This document shows, piece after piece, positions 1-7,504 of a stretch of 64,000 nt of DNA. Position 1 is the first letter of the stretch. Every line of letters begins with the position of its first letter. The stretch comes from Opitutaceae bacterium (GTDB taxonomy: Bacteria; Verrucomicrobiota; Verrucomicrobiia; Opitutales; Opitutaceae), in contig JAQTYQ010000004.1 of NCBI GenBank assembly GCA_028688225.1, positions 143,929-207,928 of the forward strand, read 5' to 3'. A program made the position numbers and the translations under genes. The notes under the pieces were generated by a model. That model was not told the origin of the DNA. It did no database searches and saw only the letters and a list, made by a program, of their open reading frames with translations.

Positions 1-2
1 GC

Positions 3-749
3 GCGCTGATCTTCCGCGCGGTGGCGATCGAGTTCCGCAGCAAGCACCCCTCGCGCCATTGGCGCGCCTTTTGGGACGCCAGTTTTGCGGCCGGCAGCCT
101 TTTTTCCAGCCTGCTGATCGGCGTGGCGATGGGCAACATCGCCTGGGGCGTGCCGCTCGACGCCCGGGGCGAATTCGCCGGCAGTTTCCTCGGGCTGCTG
201 AACCCCTATGCGCTGCTGATGGGCGCGACGGCGGCGGCGCTTTTCGCCATGCACGGTGCCATCTACCTCGTGCTCAAAACGGAGGGTGAACTGCAGGCGA
301 CAGTGCGCCGCTGGGTGAATCCGCTGATCATCGCGTTCATCCTGGGTTACGTGATTCTGACGCTGGCGACGCTGCTCTATGTGCCGCACATCACCGAGGC
401 GTTCCGGCGCGAGCCGGCGTTCTTCGCCGTCGTGGTTGCCGTGGTGCTGGCGATCGCGAACATTCCGCGGGAGGCCAACCATGGCCGCGAATTCCGTGCG
501 TTTCTCTCCTCCTGTGCGGCCATGGCCGGCCTCATGGCGATTTTTGGAATCGGAATGTATCCCAATCTCGTCTTCTGCCACACCGAGCCGGCGCACAGCC
601 TCACGGCCTTCAACGCCGCCTCGTCCGAAAAGACCCTCGGCATCATGCTCACGATCGCGCTGATCGGGGTGCCGGTCGTGCTCGCTTACAGCGCCAGCAT
701 TTACTGGATCTTTCGCGGCAAGGTGAAACTGGACCGGATGAGCTATTGA
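3..749 (+). CDS. cydB: Cytochrome bd ubiquinol oxidase subunit II, C-terminal part (cut by window edge)
   Basis: Subunit II of the cytochrome bd quinol oxidase, an inner-membrane terminal oxidase that reduces oxygen with electrons from quinol. The reading frame is open to the left edge, so the N-terminus lies outside the window. About 248 codons are visible, against a usual family length near 340-380. Several hydrophobic segments are present, including those around FAAGSLFSSLLIGVAMGNIAWG and the run near LIIAFILGYVILTLATLLYV. The protein ends in a CydB-like tail with a WIFRGK stretch after the last membrane helix. The upstream neighbour should be cydA. No terminator is obvious before the next gene. 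Family assignment is by recognition of the membrane pattern and conserved stretches. Confidence 0.9.
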   Translation, partial: ALIFRAVAIEFRSKHPSRHWRAFWDASFAAGSLFSSLLIGVAMGNIAWGVPLDARGEFAGSFLGLLNPYALLMGATAAALFAMHGAIYLVLKTEGELQATVRRWVNPLIIAFILGYVILTLATLLYVPHITEAFRREPAFFAVVVAVVLAIANIPREANHGREFRAFLSSCAAMAGLMAIFGIGMYPNLVFCHTEPAHSLTAFNAASSEKTLGIMLTIALIGVPVVLAYSASIYWIFRGKVKLDRMSY

Positions 750-852
750 ACAGATTCCCCGCAGACGCGGGGGAATCCGGACGCGCGAACGCGGCTTGCT
801 GGATCAGCAGGTTGCGCTACGGTGGATGCTCGCGTCAACCAAAGGAACCGCC

Positions 853-1434
853 ATGTCCCTCACTCCCTCCACCATGCTGCCCTGGGGCACGCCAGCCCCG
901 GATTTCCGCCTGCCCGACGCCGTCAGCGGCCGGCCGGTCGCGCTGGCCGATTTTGCCAAGAATCCCGCGCTGGTCGTGATGTTCATCTGCAACCACTGCC
1001 CGTACGTGCAGCACATCCGGGCCGGGCTCGCCGCGTTCGGACGCGACTATCAGCCGAAGGGCGTCGGCATCGTGGCGATCAGCGCCAACGACGTGACGAA
1101 CTACCCGGAGGACAGCCCGGCGAGAATGAAGGCCGAGGCCAAGGCGGCGGGCTACGCCTTCCCGTATCTTTTCGACGAGACGCAGGCGGTGGCCAGGGCC
1201 TACTGCGCGGCCTGCACGCCCGACCTTTATCTCTTCGACCGCGACCGCCGGCTCGTCTACCGCGGCCAGTTCGACGACAGCCGCCCCGGCAACGGCCGGC
1301 CCGTCACCGGCGCCGACCTGCGCGCGGCCTGCGACGCCGTGCTGGCCGGGCGCATGCCCGCCGCCGATCAGAAGCCGAGCGTCGGCTGCAATATCAAGTG
1401 GAAGCCCGGCCACGAGCCGGGTTATTCCGGCTAA
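853..1434 (+). CDS. Thioredoxin-like / AhpC-TSA family protein
   Basis: A 193-residue thioredoxin-fold protein. It carries a CNHCPYV motif (Cys46, Cys49) at the place of the thioredoxin CxxC centre, followed by the VAISANDVTNYPED stretch typical of the RedB/peroxiredoxin-like branch that keeps CxHCPYV. The chosen ATG follows an AAAGGAACC purine tract; an in-frame TTG lies 57 nt upstream but adds an atypical extension. No signal peptide is seen, so it is probably cytoplasmic. It likely acts as a thiol-disulfide oxidoreductase or peroxidase, but its substrate cannot be told from sequence. Confidence 0.85.
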   Translation: MSLTPSTMLPWGTPAPDFRLPDAVSGRPVALADFAKNPALVVMFICNHCPYVQHIRAGLAAFGRDYQPKGVGIVAISANDVTNYPEDSPARMKAEAKAAGYAFPYLFDETQAVARAYCAACTPDLYLFDRDRRLVYRGQFDDSRPGNGRPVTGADLRAACDAVLAGRMPAADQKPSVGCNIKWKPGHEPGYSG

Positions 1435-1488
1435 GGGGTTGGGTGTTTTCGGGCTTTCCTCTCGCACCGGGTTTCTGCAAACCCAGAC

Positions 1489-2538
1489 ATGGCTTCACGA
1501 CCAAAACCACCGGCAGTCCCCCTCGAGCTGTGGCGACGCGCCCTTGAGGCGGCGCTGACGTTCCGGACGCTCGCACCTTGGGAATGGATGGACGACAGCG
1601 AAATCGCCGTCTTCGTCGATGCGGGCGGGCGACCGTGGTTCGCCTCGGTGTTGGGCGCGGCGGCGCAGGTTTACGGCCTTGTTTTGTACCGTGGTGAGGC
1701 AGGATTGCGGTTGCTGCAAAGAACTTTTGCCGCGTCGGATTCCACCGACTGGGAGGAGCTTCGTTACACGCAAGACGGATTGACCATCTGGTTCGGGCCC
1801 AAGAGCGAACTGCGCAAGGAGGAGCGCGACCGTTATGCAGCCCTGGATTACCGGCCGGCCCGCGGTGCCCGGCTGGCCTGGCCCAGCTTTCTCGATCACC
1901 GGCCGGGTTGCGTTCCGTGGGTGCCGGAGGCGGGTGACGTGGCCTGGCTCGTCGAGGTGTTTCCAGCGATGGCGAGCTTCGCGGAGTTGGTGCGGGCGCA
2001 TCCAGATTTGAGCGAAAACCGGGGCCAATTCGAGTATCCATTGATCTCGCTGAAAAACCCGCCGTCCAATCCGAATACTCTCGACTGGCGGCTCTGGGAC
2101 GCAGGACCGGAACGGCATCCATCGCAAACGGTGCACATCGACGATCCGGCCATCGTGGCGCGGATCCGGGCGCTGCCGGTCGGCCCGACCGTGAGCTGGG
2201 ACGTCGATTGGTTCTATCTGCCGGAGGGGGTTGTGGACGGCGGGCGGCCGTATTACCCGCGGAGTTTCCAGATTTTCGAGACGCGCTCCGGCGTGTGCCT
2301 CGCCATGGACGTCATCAATGCGACGGACAACGTCGTCAAGCGGGCGGTCAACCAGTTGATCGGATTGATGCTCCGATCCGGCGGTATTCCGCGGCGCGTA
2401 CGGGTGCGGAGATCGGAATTGGTGGCGGCGCTTCAGCCCTGGCTGGCCGGCCTCGGCAGTGGGGTGGAACTGGCCGACCGGCTCGAATCCGCCGAGGAAT
2501 TCCGGCGCGGCATGATGCAGTTCATGGGCCGGGTCTGA
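1489..2538 (+). CDS. Uncharacterised protein resembling DUF7309/DUF6930 families
   Basis: A 349-residue soluble protein. The N-terminal 130 residues (PWEWMDDSEIAVFVDAGG, then GAAAQVYGLVLYRGEAGL) resemble the DUF7309 pattern. The C-terminal half, including RPYYPRSFQIFETRSG and a helical tail, resembles DUF6930. No catalytic motif, signal peptide or membrane segment is visible. It starts 55 nt after the thioredoxin-like gene on the same strand. Function is unknown. The domain match is from memory of the family pattern and should be treated as tentative. Confidence 0.75.
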   Translation: MASRPKPPAVPLELWRRALEAALTFRTLAPWEWMDDSEIAVFVDAGGRPWFASVLGAAAQVYGLVLYRGEAGLRLLQRTFAASDSTDWEELRYTQDGLTIWFGPKSELRKEERDRYAALDYRPARGARLAWPSFLDHRPGCVPWVPEAGDVAWLVEVFPAMASFAELVRAHPDLSENRGQFEYPLISLKNPPSNPNTLDWRLWDAGPERHPSQTVHIDDPAIVARIRALPVGPTVSWDVDWFYLPEGVVDGGRPYYPRSFQIFETRSGVCLAMDVINATDNVVKRAVNQLIGLMLRSGGIPRRVRVRRSELVAALQPWLAGLGSGVELADRLESAEEFRRGMMQFMGRV

Positions 2539-2613
2539 ACGGCGGCGCTGTATTTTTGGCGGCTGAGTTTCGCGAGACGCACACCCACGAACCGATCACC
2601 CGGCGGCGGCTCA

Positions 2614-2856
2614 TCAATTGTAGCGCCATTCTTCTTCATCGGACGCCGCCTGGCGGTCCAAGAAGGCGATCGCGGCATCCTCGCGACGGACAATTTCGCG
2701 GTAGAAGGCGACGAGCTCCGGGTCATGGGCGTGAATGGCAGCGGCTTTGGCGGCCTCTTCGCGGTATTGACGGTCGGGATCGGGAGTCCTTCCAGGAAAC
2801 CTCCGGATGGAGGGACTGGCTGTCGCCATGAGGGCATTGCGCAGATGCCGAAACAC
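2614..2856 (-). CDS. Small charged hypothetical protein
   Basis: An 80-residue reading frame, rich in Ala, Glu and Arg, predicted largely helical (RQYREEAAKAAAIHAHDPE, then VAFYREIVRREDAAIAFLD). It is divergent from, and only 2 nt away from, the truncated DUF4143 gene. The composition looks protein-like and could be an antitoxin-sized helical protein, but no family is recognised. It could also be a chance frame left by the deletion that shortened its neighbour. Confidence 0.4.
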   Translation of the reverse strand: MFRHLRNALMATASPSIRRFPGRTPDPDRQYREEAAKAAAIHAHDPELVAFYREIVRREDAAIAFLDRQAASDEEEWRYN

Positions 2857-2858
2857 GG

Positions 2859-3467
2859 ATGACCGAGTCGGCGCTGCGGCGTCTGTTGTTGTTCATCGCC
2901 CAGTCGCACGCCCAGCCGTGGAACCACTCGGCAGCGGCGCGGGTGCTCAGCGTGGACTACAAGACGATCCAGCGTCACATCGAGCTGTTCGAAGGCGCAT
3001 ATTTCCTGCGGCAGTTGGCTCCTTTTGACCGCAACCTGCGCAAGCGTCTGCGCAAGGCGCCAAAGCTGTTCGTCCGCGACAGTGGCCTCCTGCATGCGCT
3101 GCTCACCATCCGTTCGATGCGGGATCTTCGGGCGCATCCGTTGCTCGGGCACTCTTGGGAAGGCTTCGCTCTGGAACAAACGATCCGGACGCTCAGGCTG
3201 CGCGAGCAGGAATGTTTTACCTACGCCGTTCACAGCGGCGACGAAATGGACCTGGTCGTGGAGCGTAGCGGGAAACTCTATGGTTTCGAGTACAAGCACA
3301 ACGACGCCCCCGGCAAAACACCGTCGATGCTCGGCGCCAAACGTGACCTCGGGCTGGCTGGGGTGTTGGTGATTCATCCCGGGGACCGCGACTATGGTTT
3401 GGGCGACGACATCGAAGCCATTGCCCTGCGGAATTTACCGGCGTTGCGGATGCGGCTGGGTTGGTGA
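2859..3467 (+). pseudogene. 5'-truncated AAA ATPase, DUF4143 C-terminal domain only
   Basis: The 202-residue product matches the C-terminal half of the family that couples an AAA+ ATPase (Walker A and B near the N-terminus) to a DUF4143 nuclease-like domain. The winged-helix-like AAARVLSVDYKTIQRHIELF segment, LFVRDSGLLHALL, GHSWEGFALEQ and the DLVVERSGKLYGFEYK core are all present. The first roughly 180 residues of a normal protein, including both Walker motifs, are absent. Upstream sequence is taken by a gene on the other strand. An ATG is available, so a stand-alone domain could still be made, but a deletion remnant is the simpler reading. Confidence 0.7.
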
Positions 3468-3606
3468 GCCTGGCGAGGAACCCGGAAACATTGGTTGGCT
3501 GCGAAACGGCGCGCCCGTAGAGCGCTCCACATCCAGGCCGTATGACTCGCGCCGCCGAATTTCGTTCACTCGTTTTTCAGCATGGCAAAGAGGCGCCCGC
3601 ATCAAC

Positions 3607-3725
3607 TAGAGCGGTTTAAGTTGAAGTGTAGCCGCAACCGCCATGTAGGTCGGGGTTTATCCCCGACACGTCGGGCGTAAAGCCCGACCTACAAAAACGG
3701 CTACAGAATTATTGAAACCGCTCTA
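3607..3725. repeat. 119-bp imperfect palindromic element
   Basis: Outer arms TAGAGCGGTTT (3607-3617) and AAACCGCTCTA (3715-3725) are perfect inverted repeats. Inner arms TGTAGGTCGGG (3644-3654) and CCCGACCTACA (3683-3693) are also perfect, and a third pair (GTAGCCG / CGGCTAC) lies between them. It has no coding content. The right end supplies the TAG stop codon of the adjacent prmB gene. The structure is like a small non-autonomous inverted-repeat element (MITE or REP-like). Confidence 0.75.
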
Positions 3726-4706
3726 CCGGTTGACGTGTTGATCAGTGGGGGAACGCTGCAGCCGGTGGGCGGCGATCGCGCAGACGCAGTTGGTGCCGTC
3801 CTGCGTGGGCAGCCAGCGCGGTTGCAGATGACCGAAGGCGGCCTCCATCGCCGCGCGCAGGCCGCCGACCTCGACGAGCAGCAGGCCGTCATCCGTCAGC
3901 CGGGCGCGGGCCTGGGTGAGGAGCCGGCGGATGACCTCGAGGCCGTCCCGGCCGCCGTCGAGCGCGAGGCGCGGTTCCTGCTTGAACTCCGGCGGCAGCG
4001 TCCGCATGAGCGCCGACGGTTCGTAGGGCGGATTGCAGAGGATGACATCGTAGCGCGCGGGCGGCACGGCAGTGAAGACGTCGCTGCGGTGCAGCGTCAC
4101 CCGGCCGGCGAGGCCGTGCTGCGCTACGTTGATTTTCGCCACGGCCAGCGCGCCGGCCGAAAGGTCGATGGCGTCGATCCGCGCGCGCGGGAACCGGCGG
4201 GCCAGCAGGACGGCGAGGCAGCCCGAGCCGGTGCACACGTCGGCGGCGCGTCGGACGCCGGCGGGCGGTTTTTTCAGCAGCCGCGGGAGCTGGGGGATGA
4301 TCTCGAGGAAATAGCTGCGTGGGATGATGGCGCGCTCATCGACGTAGAAACGGTGCCCGCCGAGCCACGCCTCGCGCGTAAGGTAGGCGGCGGGCACGCG
4401 GTCGAGGATGCGGCGGCGCAGCACCCGCGCCACCGCGGCGGTTTCCGCCGGCGCCAGGCGCCGGGCCAGCACCGCGGCGCCGCTCTCGATCGGCAGGCCG
4501 AGCGTGCGCAGCAGCAGGTAGAGCGCCTCGTCGTGGGCCGAGGTGGCGACCTGCCCGAGGGCGAGGCCGCGGCGCGCATATTCCGCTTCGGCCCAAGCCA
4601 GCCAATCGCCGAGCGTCTCCCGACGCGATTCGGCCGCTGCCATGTCGGTTGGTCTTCGCTGCTTCATCGCTGCGAGCGGCCGCCTTGGCCGCGTCGGGAA
4701 ATCCAA
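3723..4706 (-). CDS. prmB: Ribosomal protein L3 N5-glutamine methyltransferase
   Basis: A SAM-dependent methyltransferase of the HemK/PrmC/PrmB family that modifies a glutamine side chain. The helical N-terminal domain is followed by AAYLTREAWLGGHRFYVDER and IIPRSYFLEII, which match PrmB better than PrmC. The SAM-binding loop DVCTGSGCLAVLLA and the catalytic NPPY motif (LCNPPYEP) are present. Length 327 is near normal. The start is uncertain: an internal Met (MKQRRPTDM) 13 codons in could be used. The stop codon is formed by the edge of the palindromic element downstream, so the original C-terminus may have been slightly altered. Confidence 0.85.
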   Translation of the reverse strand: MDFPTRPRRPLAAMKQRRPTDMAAAESRRETLGDWLAWAEAEYARRGLALGQVATSAHDEALYLLLRTLGLPIESGAAVLARRLAPAETAAVARVLRRRILDRVPAAYLTREAWLGGHRFYVDERAIIPRSYFLEIIPQLPRLLKKPPAGVRRAADVCTGSGCLAVLLARRFPRARIDAIDLSAGALAVAKINVAQHGLAGRVTLHRSDVFTAVPPARYDVILCNPPYEPSALMRTLPPEFKQEPRLALDGGRDGLEVIRRLLTQARARLTDDGLLLVEVGGLRAAMEAAFGHLQPRWLPTQDGTNCVCAIAAHRLQRSPTDQHVNR

Positions 4707-4862
4707 ATTTCGAAGCTCGAAATCCGAAACAAAAAGGAAGCATCAAGACTCAAAACCCCGGAGCACCGGGAGACGGGATTGATGTTTGGAGCCTTCCGGA
4801 CTGCAGTTTCGGAATTTGCTTCGGATTTCGGCATTCGTGCTTCGGATTTGTCTGTTTCTTAA
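4698..4862. repeat. Degenerate TTCGGATTTCGAAT-type inverted repeats
   Basis: Intergenic DNA between two leftward genes. The left part has short units such as AAATTTCGAAGCTCGAAATC. The right part has GGATTTCGGCATTCGTGCTT. They are approximate inverse copies of each other around a less repetitive centre. Such AT-leaning, TTCGAA-rich degenerate repeats contrast with the GC-rich surroundings. No gene is seen. Confidence 0.5.
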
Positions 4863-4885
4863 CCGGAGCGGATGCCCGACCGGGC

Positions 4886-5698
4886 TCACCGTTTCGCCTC
4901 CTCATCCACCAGGACGTGCTCGTGGTTGAAAATATGCTCCGGACAGTAGCACTGGTTGTCGGCGCACTTGGAGCAGTAGCGGAAATCCGTCTGGGGATGG
5001 CTGAGATCGGTCTTGCCGCAGACACGGCAGCGGTGGCGCGGCTCGCGCTCGTCGCGGCGGGCGGCAAAAACCGTGGCCTGGTGCGCCATGCGCCGGCGGC
5101 CGGAGCGGACGCCCTGCACGATGTCCCCCGCAAAGAAGACGAGGAAGTTGCCGGTGGCCGCGAGCACCATGAGCCGCGCCGACCAGGGCCCGACGACCAG
5201 CACGAAGCCGTAGCCGAGCCACTGGAGCAGGGCCAGCCACTTGATTTTCACCGGCAGGATGAAAAAGATCATCATGGTGAAGTCGGGATTGAGATAGGCA
5301 AAGGCGAGGAAGACGCTGCCGGCGAGAAACAGGTTGGAGGCGTAGACCCCGGGCGTGAGGAACGCCACGGCTACGGTGAGCAGCCAGCCGAGGCCGATGA
5401 ACGCATTGTAGCGAAACACGCCCCAGTAGTGTTCCAGCGCAGTGCCCATCAGGTAGAACAGATACCACGCGAACGCGATGAACACCGGGTGGATGCTGGG
5501 CGGCAACAGCAGGAACGTCGCCAGCCGCCAGAACTCGCCGGCCAGCACCGCCGCGGGCAGCAGCGCGATGCGCTCGAGGTTGAAGCCCGCCATCAGCGCC
5601 AGTCCCCAGCAAAGGACCTGGCCGGCGACGAGATAGAGCGATAGATTCGGGAGGGCGAGACGGCCGAGGAGGCGTTCGAGCTTGGTGAGCGGGGACAT
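4886..5698 (-). CDS. Rhomboid/Derlin-like membrane protein with C-terminal zinc-binding tail
   Basis: A 270-residue protein with about six hydrophobic segments in the first 195 residues. The loop GEFWRLATFLLLPPSIHP resembles the WR-x-T-x-F region of rhomboid and Derlin proteins. The catalytic GxSG serine motif of active rhomboid proteases is not seen, so a pseudoprotease role is more likely. The cytosolic tail has CRVCGKTD, then YCSKCADNQCYCPEH and HEH, giving eight or more Cys/His that could bind two zinc ions. It is followed at 54 nt by the TPR-protein gene, transcribed in the same direction but located upstream. Function is unknown. Confidence 0.7.
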   Translation of the reverse strand: MSPLTKLERLLGRLALPNLSLYLVAGQVLCWGLALMAGFNLERIALLPAAVLAGEFWRLATFLLLPPSIHPVFIAFAWYLFYLMGTALEHYWGVFRYNAFIGLGWLLTVAVAFLTPGVYASNLFLAGSVFLAFAYLNPDFTMMIFFILPVKIKWLALLQWLGYGFVLVVGPWSARLMVLAATGNFLVFFAGDIVQGVRSGRRRMAHQATVFAARRDEREPRHRCRVCGKTDLSHPQTDFRYCSKCADNQCYCPEHIFNHEHVLVDEEAKR

Positions 5699-5752
5699 GA
5701 TGAAACGCGCCCGGCGCCGGGGCGGAACCGATCCGGCGGAGCGGGTGCGGCC

Positions 5753-6667
5753 TTACTTCTCAGGGTTCGCCGCGAGCTGGTCGAGCAGCTTTTGCTTCTG
5801 GCCCTGCAAGGGCTCGGCGGTCACGGTGAGCAGGAGCAGACGGGCGTGATCAAACCGCTGCTGCTTGATCAGGATATTGGCGGCGTGCAGCCGGACGGTC
5901 TCCTTTTCGAGGCCGGGGGCGGCGCGGTCCTCGAGCGCCCCCCAGAGTTTGAGCGCCTCGTTCCAGTCGGGCTCGGCGAGATCGTAGAACGACTCGGCAT
6001 GGCGGTAGGCGTAGGCAAAATTGTCCGGCGCCAGCTCGGCGGCGTGCTTGAAGGCCTCCTGCATGGCCTGGTCGAGCTGCGCGCGGGTCCACTGGCCGCT
6101 CGTGAGAAAATCGTCGCGCGCCTCGGTCAGCAGGGTGCCGAGCTGGTAATGATAAAGCGGCTCGGTGGGCGCGAGCCGGATGGCGGCAATGAAATAGTTG
6201 GCGGCCTCCACCGGCTGGCCTTCCTCGGCGAGATAATTGCCGAGCTGGTTTTTCACGATCGGGATGTCCGGGTCGAGCCGGTTGGCCTTGAGGAGGATGG
6301 CCGACGACTCACGGCGCATGCCCACCTTGGCCAGCAGCAGGCCGTAGGTGACATAGCCCGGCGCGAAATTGGGGTGGGTGCGCAGGAAACCGTCATAATC
6401 AAAGATGAGGCTCTGGAGGTCGCGCTTGAGGTTGTCCTGGTCGGCGTCCTCCTTGCCCAGGCCGGCGAGCAGAACGTCCTGCCGTGCGACCAGTTCCTTG
6501 AGCTGGGCGGCGGCCTTGGCGATCATCTCCGCCGGCATCGCGTTGCCGGCGGACGCCACGGAGGTCGGGGCCGGCGGAGTCGGGGCGGGGGATTCAGCCG
6601 CGGCCGGCCGCGCGACGCCGGCAAGGACGGCTCCGGACAGCACACACAGGCGCAGAAAGAGCATCAT
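5753..6667 (-). CDS. Exported TPR-repeat protein
   Basis: About 304 residues. The start is placed at the first Met of MMLFLRLCVLSGAVLAG because this begins a clear signal peptide ending near ARPAAAES; a longer frame to 6769 adds an unlikely charged leader. After a Pro/Ala linker there are tetratricopeptide-like helical repeats (NFAPGYVTYGLLLAKVG, KNQLGNYLAEEGQPVEAANY, PLYHYQLGTLL and others). It is probably a periplasmic scaffold for protein interactions. The partner is unknown. Confidence 0.75.
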   Translation of the reverse strand: MMLFLRLCVLSGAVLAGVARPAAAESPAPTPPAPTSVASAGNAMPAEMIAKAAAQLKELVARQDVLLAGLGKEDADQDNLKRDLQSLIFDYDGFLRTHPNFAPGYVTYGLLLAKVGMRRESSAILLKANRLDPDIPIVKNQLGNYLAEEGQPVEAANYFIAAIRLAPTEPLYHYQLGTLLTEARDDFLTSGQWTRAQLDQAMQEAFKHAAELAPDNFAYAYRHAESFYDLAEPDWNEALKLWGALEDRAAPGLEKETVRLHAANILIKQQRFDHARLLLLTVTAEPLQGQKQKLLDQLAANPEK

Positions 6668-6737
6668 GCGAGAATCAGGTGGAGCCAGATGGGACACGCG
6701 GGGCACGGTTTCGTTCACCGGTTCTGCATCCGGGGCG

Positions 6738-7370
6738 TCAGGCCTTGTAGACCTCGGCCACCTCGGCAAGGTCGCAGACGGCTTCCAGCAGGTCGGCCAG
6801 CCGGTTCACCCGGGCCTCGTTGCCGAATCCACCCACCTCCGCGTACTGCACCGTCCCGCCCTTGATCGAGAGCCGGCCATGCGCGCCGCGCGCACGTTCG
6901 GCCAGGAGGCGGGCGCGGATTTCGGGCAGCAGCGCGGCCGCGGCATAGGCGGGGTCGTTGGACTTGACGATGAAAGCCTGGTCGAAGGCGGGATCGCCCA
7001 CCCGGATGTCCTGCATGCCCAGCGCGGTGGCGATGCGCACCAGGAAGTTCTCCGGGAAGAGTTCGAGGGTGAGCCCACCGGCGCCGGCCACGGCGGCCGA
7101 CACGGCACCCCACGTGGTGGAGTTTTTGCCGGAACCGGTGGTATAGGTGTAGAAGCGGACGGCGCGGTTGCGATACCGGCCCTCCAGCGTGGGCAGGGGT
7201 TCGAAGCCGAACCGGGACGGCTGGCGCCGGAGTTCAAGGCCGAAGCGGCGGGCGAGGCCGGCCAGTTGCTCCCGGGCCTTGCGCTGCTGCTTGAGGGCAG
7301 CCGCGATGGCGCATCCCCCCAGGACGAGGAAGACCGCGGGGAAAAACAGGGCGATGAATTCAGGACGCAT
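6738..7370 (-). CDS. Membrane-anchored hypothetical protein
   Basis: About 210 residues from the ATG at 7370 (MRPEFIALFFPAVFLVLGG), which starts a single N-terminal membrane anchor. A soluble domain follows with GLELRRQPSRFGFEPLP, then VGDPAFDQAFIVKSNDP, a pattern seen in uncharacterised bacterial proteins with an N-terminal anchor. No catalytic residues are identified. The longer frame to 7409 would run through the CTCTGCTGGCCAGCAGAG palindrome, so it is probably artificial. Confidence 0.65.
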   Translation of the reverse strand: MRPEFIALFFPAVFLVLGGCAIAAALKQQRKAREQLAGLARRFGLELRRQPSRFGFEPLPTLEGRYRNRAVRFYTYTTGSGKNSTTWGAVSAAVAGAGGLTLELFPENFLVRIATALGMQDIRVGDPAFDQAFIVKSNDPAYAAAALLPEIRARLLAERARGAHGRLSIKGGTVQYAEVGGFGNEARVNRLADLLEAVCDLAEVAEVYKA

Positions 7371-7379
7371 GGGCGGGTG

Positions 7380-7397
7380 CTCTGCTGGCCAGCAGAG
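7380..7397. repeat. 18-bp perfect palindrome, copy 1
   Basis: CTCTGCTGGCCAGCAGAG is a perfect palindrome just upstream of the hypothetical membrane-anchored gene. The same 18 bases plus four more on the left side recur at 53962-53983. The site is between divergent genes, so it may be a protein-binding site or a dispersed repeat. Confidence 0.7.
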
Positions 7398-7504
7398 TGG
7401 TTTTCCCATGAATCGGGGCCGGCGACAAGGTTTTCATCGGCCGGGGCGGCGCGGGGATATTTTTGGCGTGCCCTGACCGGGTTTCGGCGACAAACCGGAA
7501 CCCG

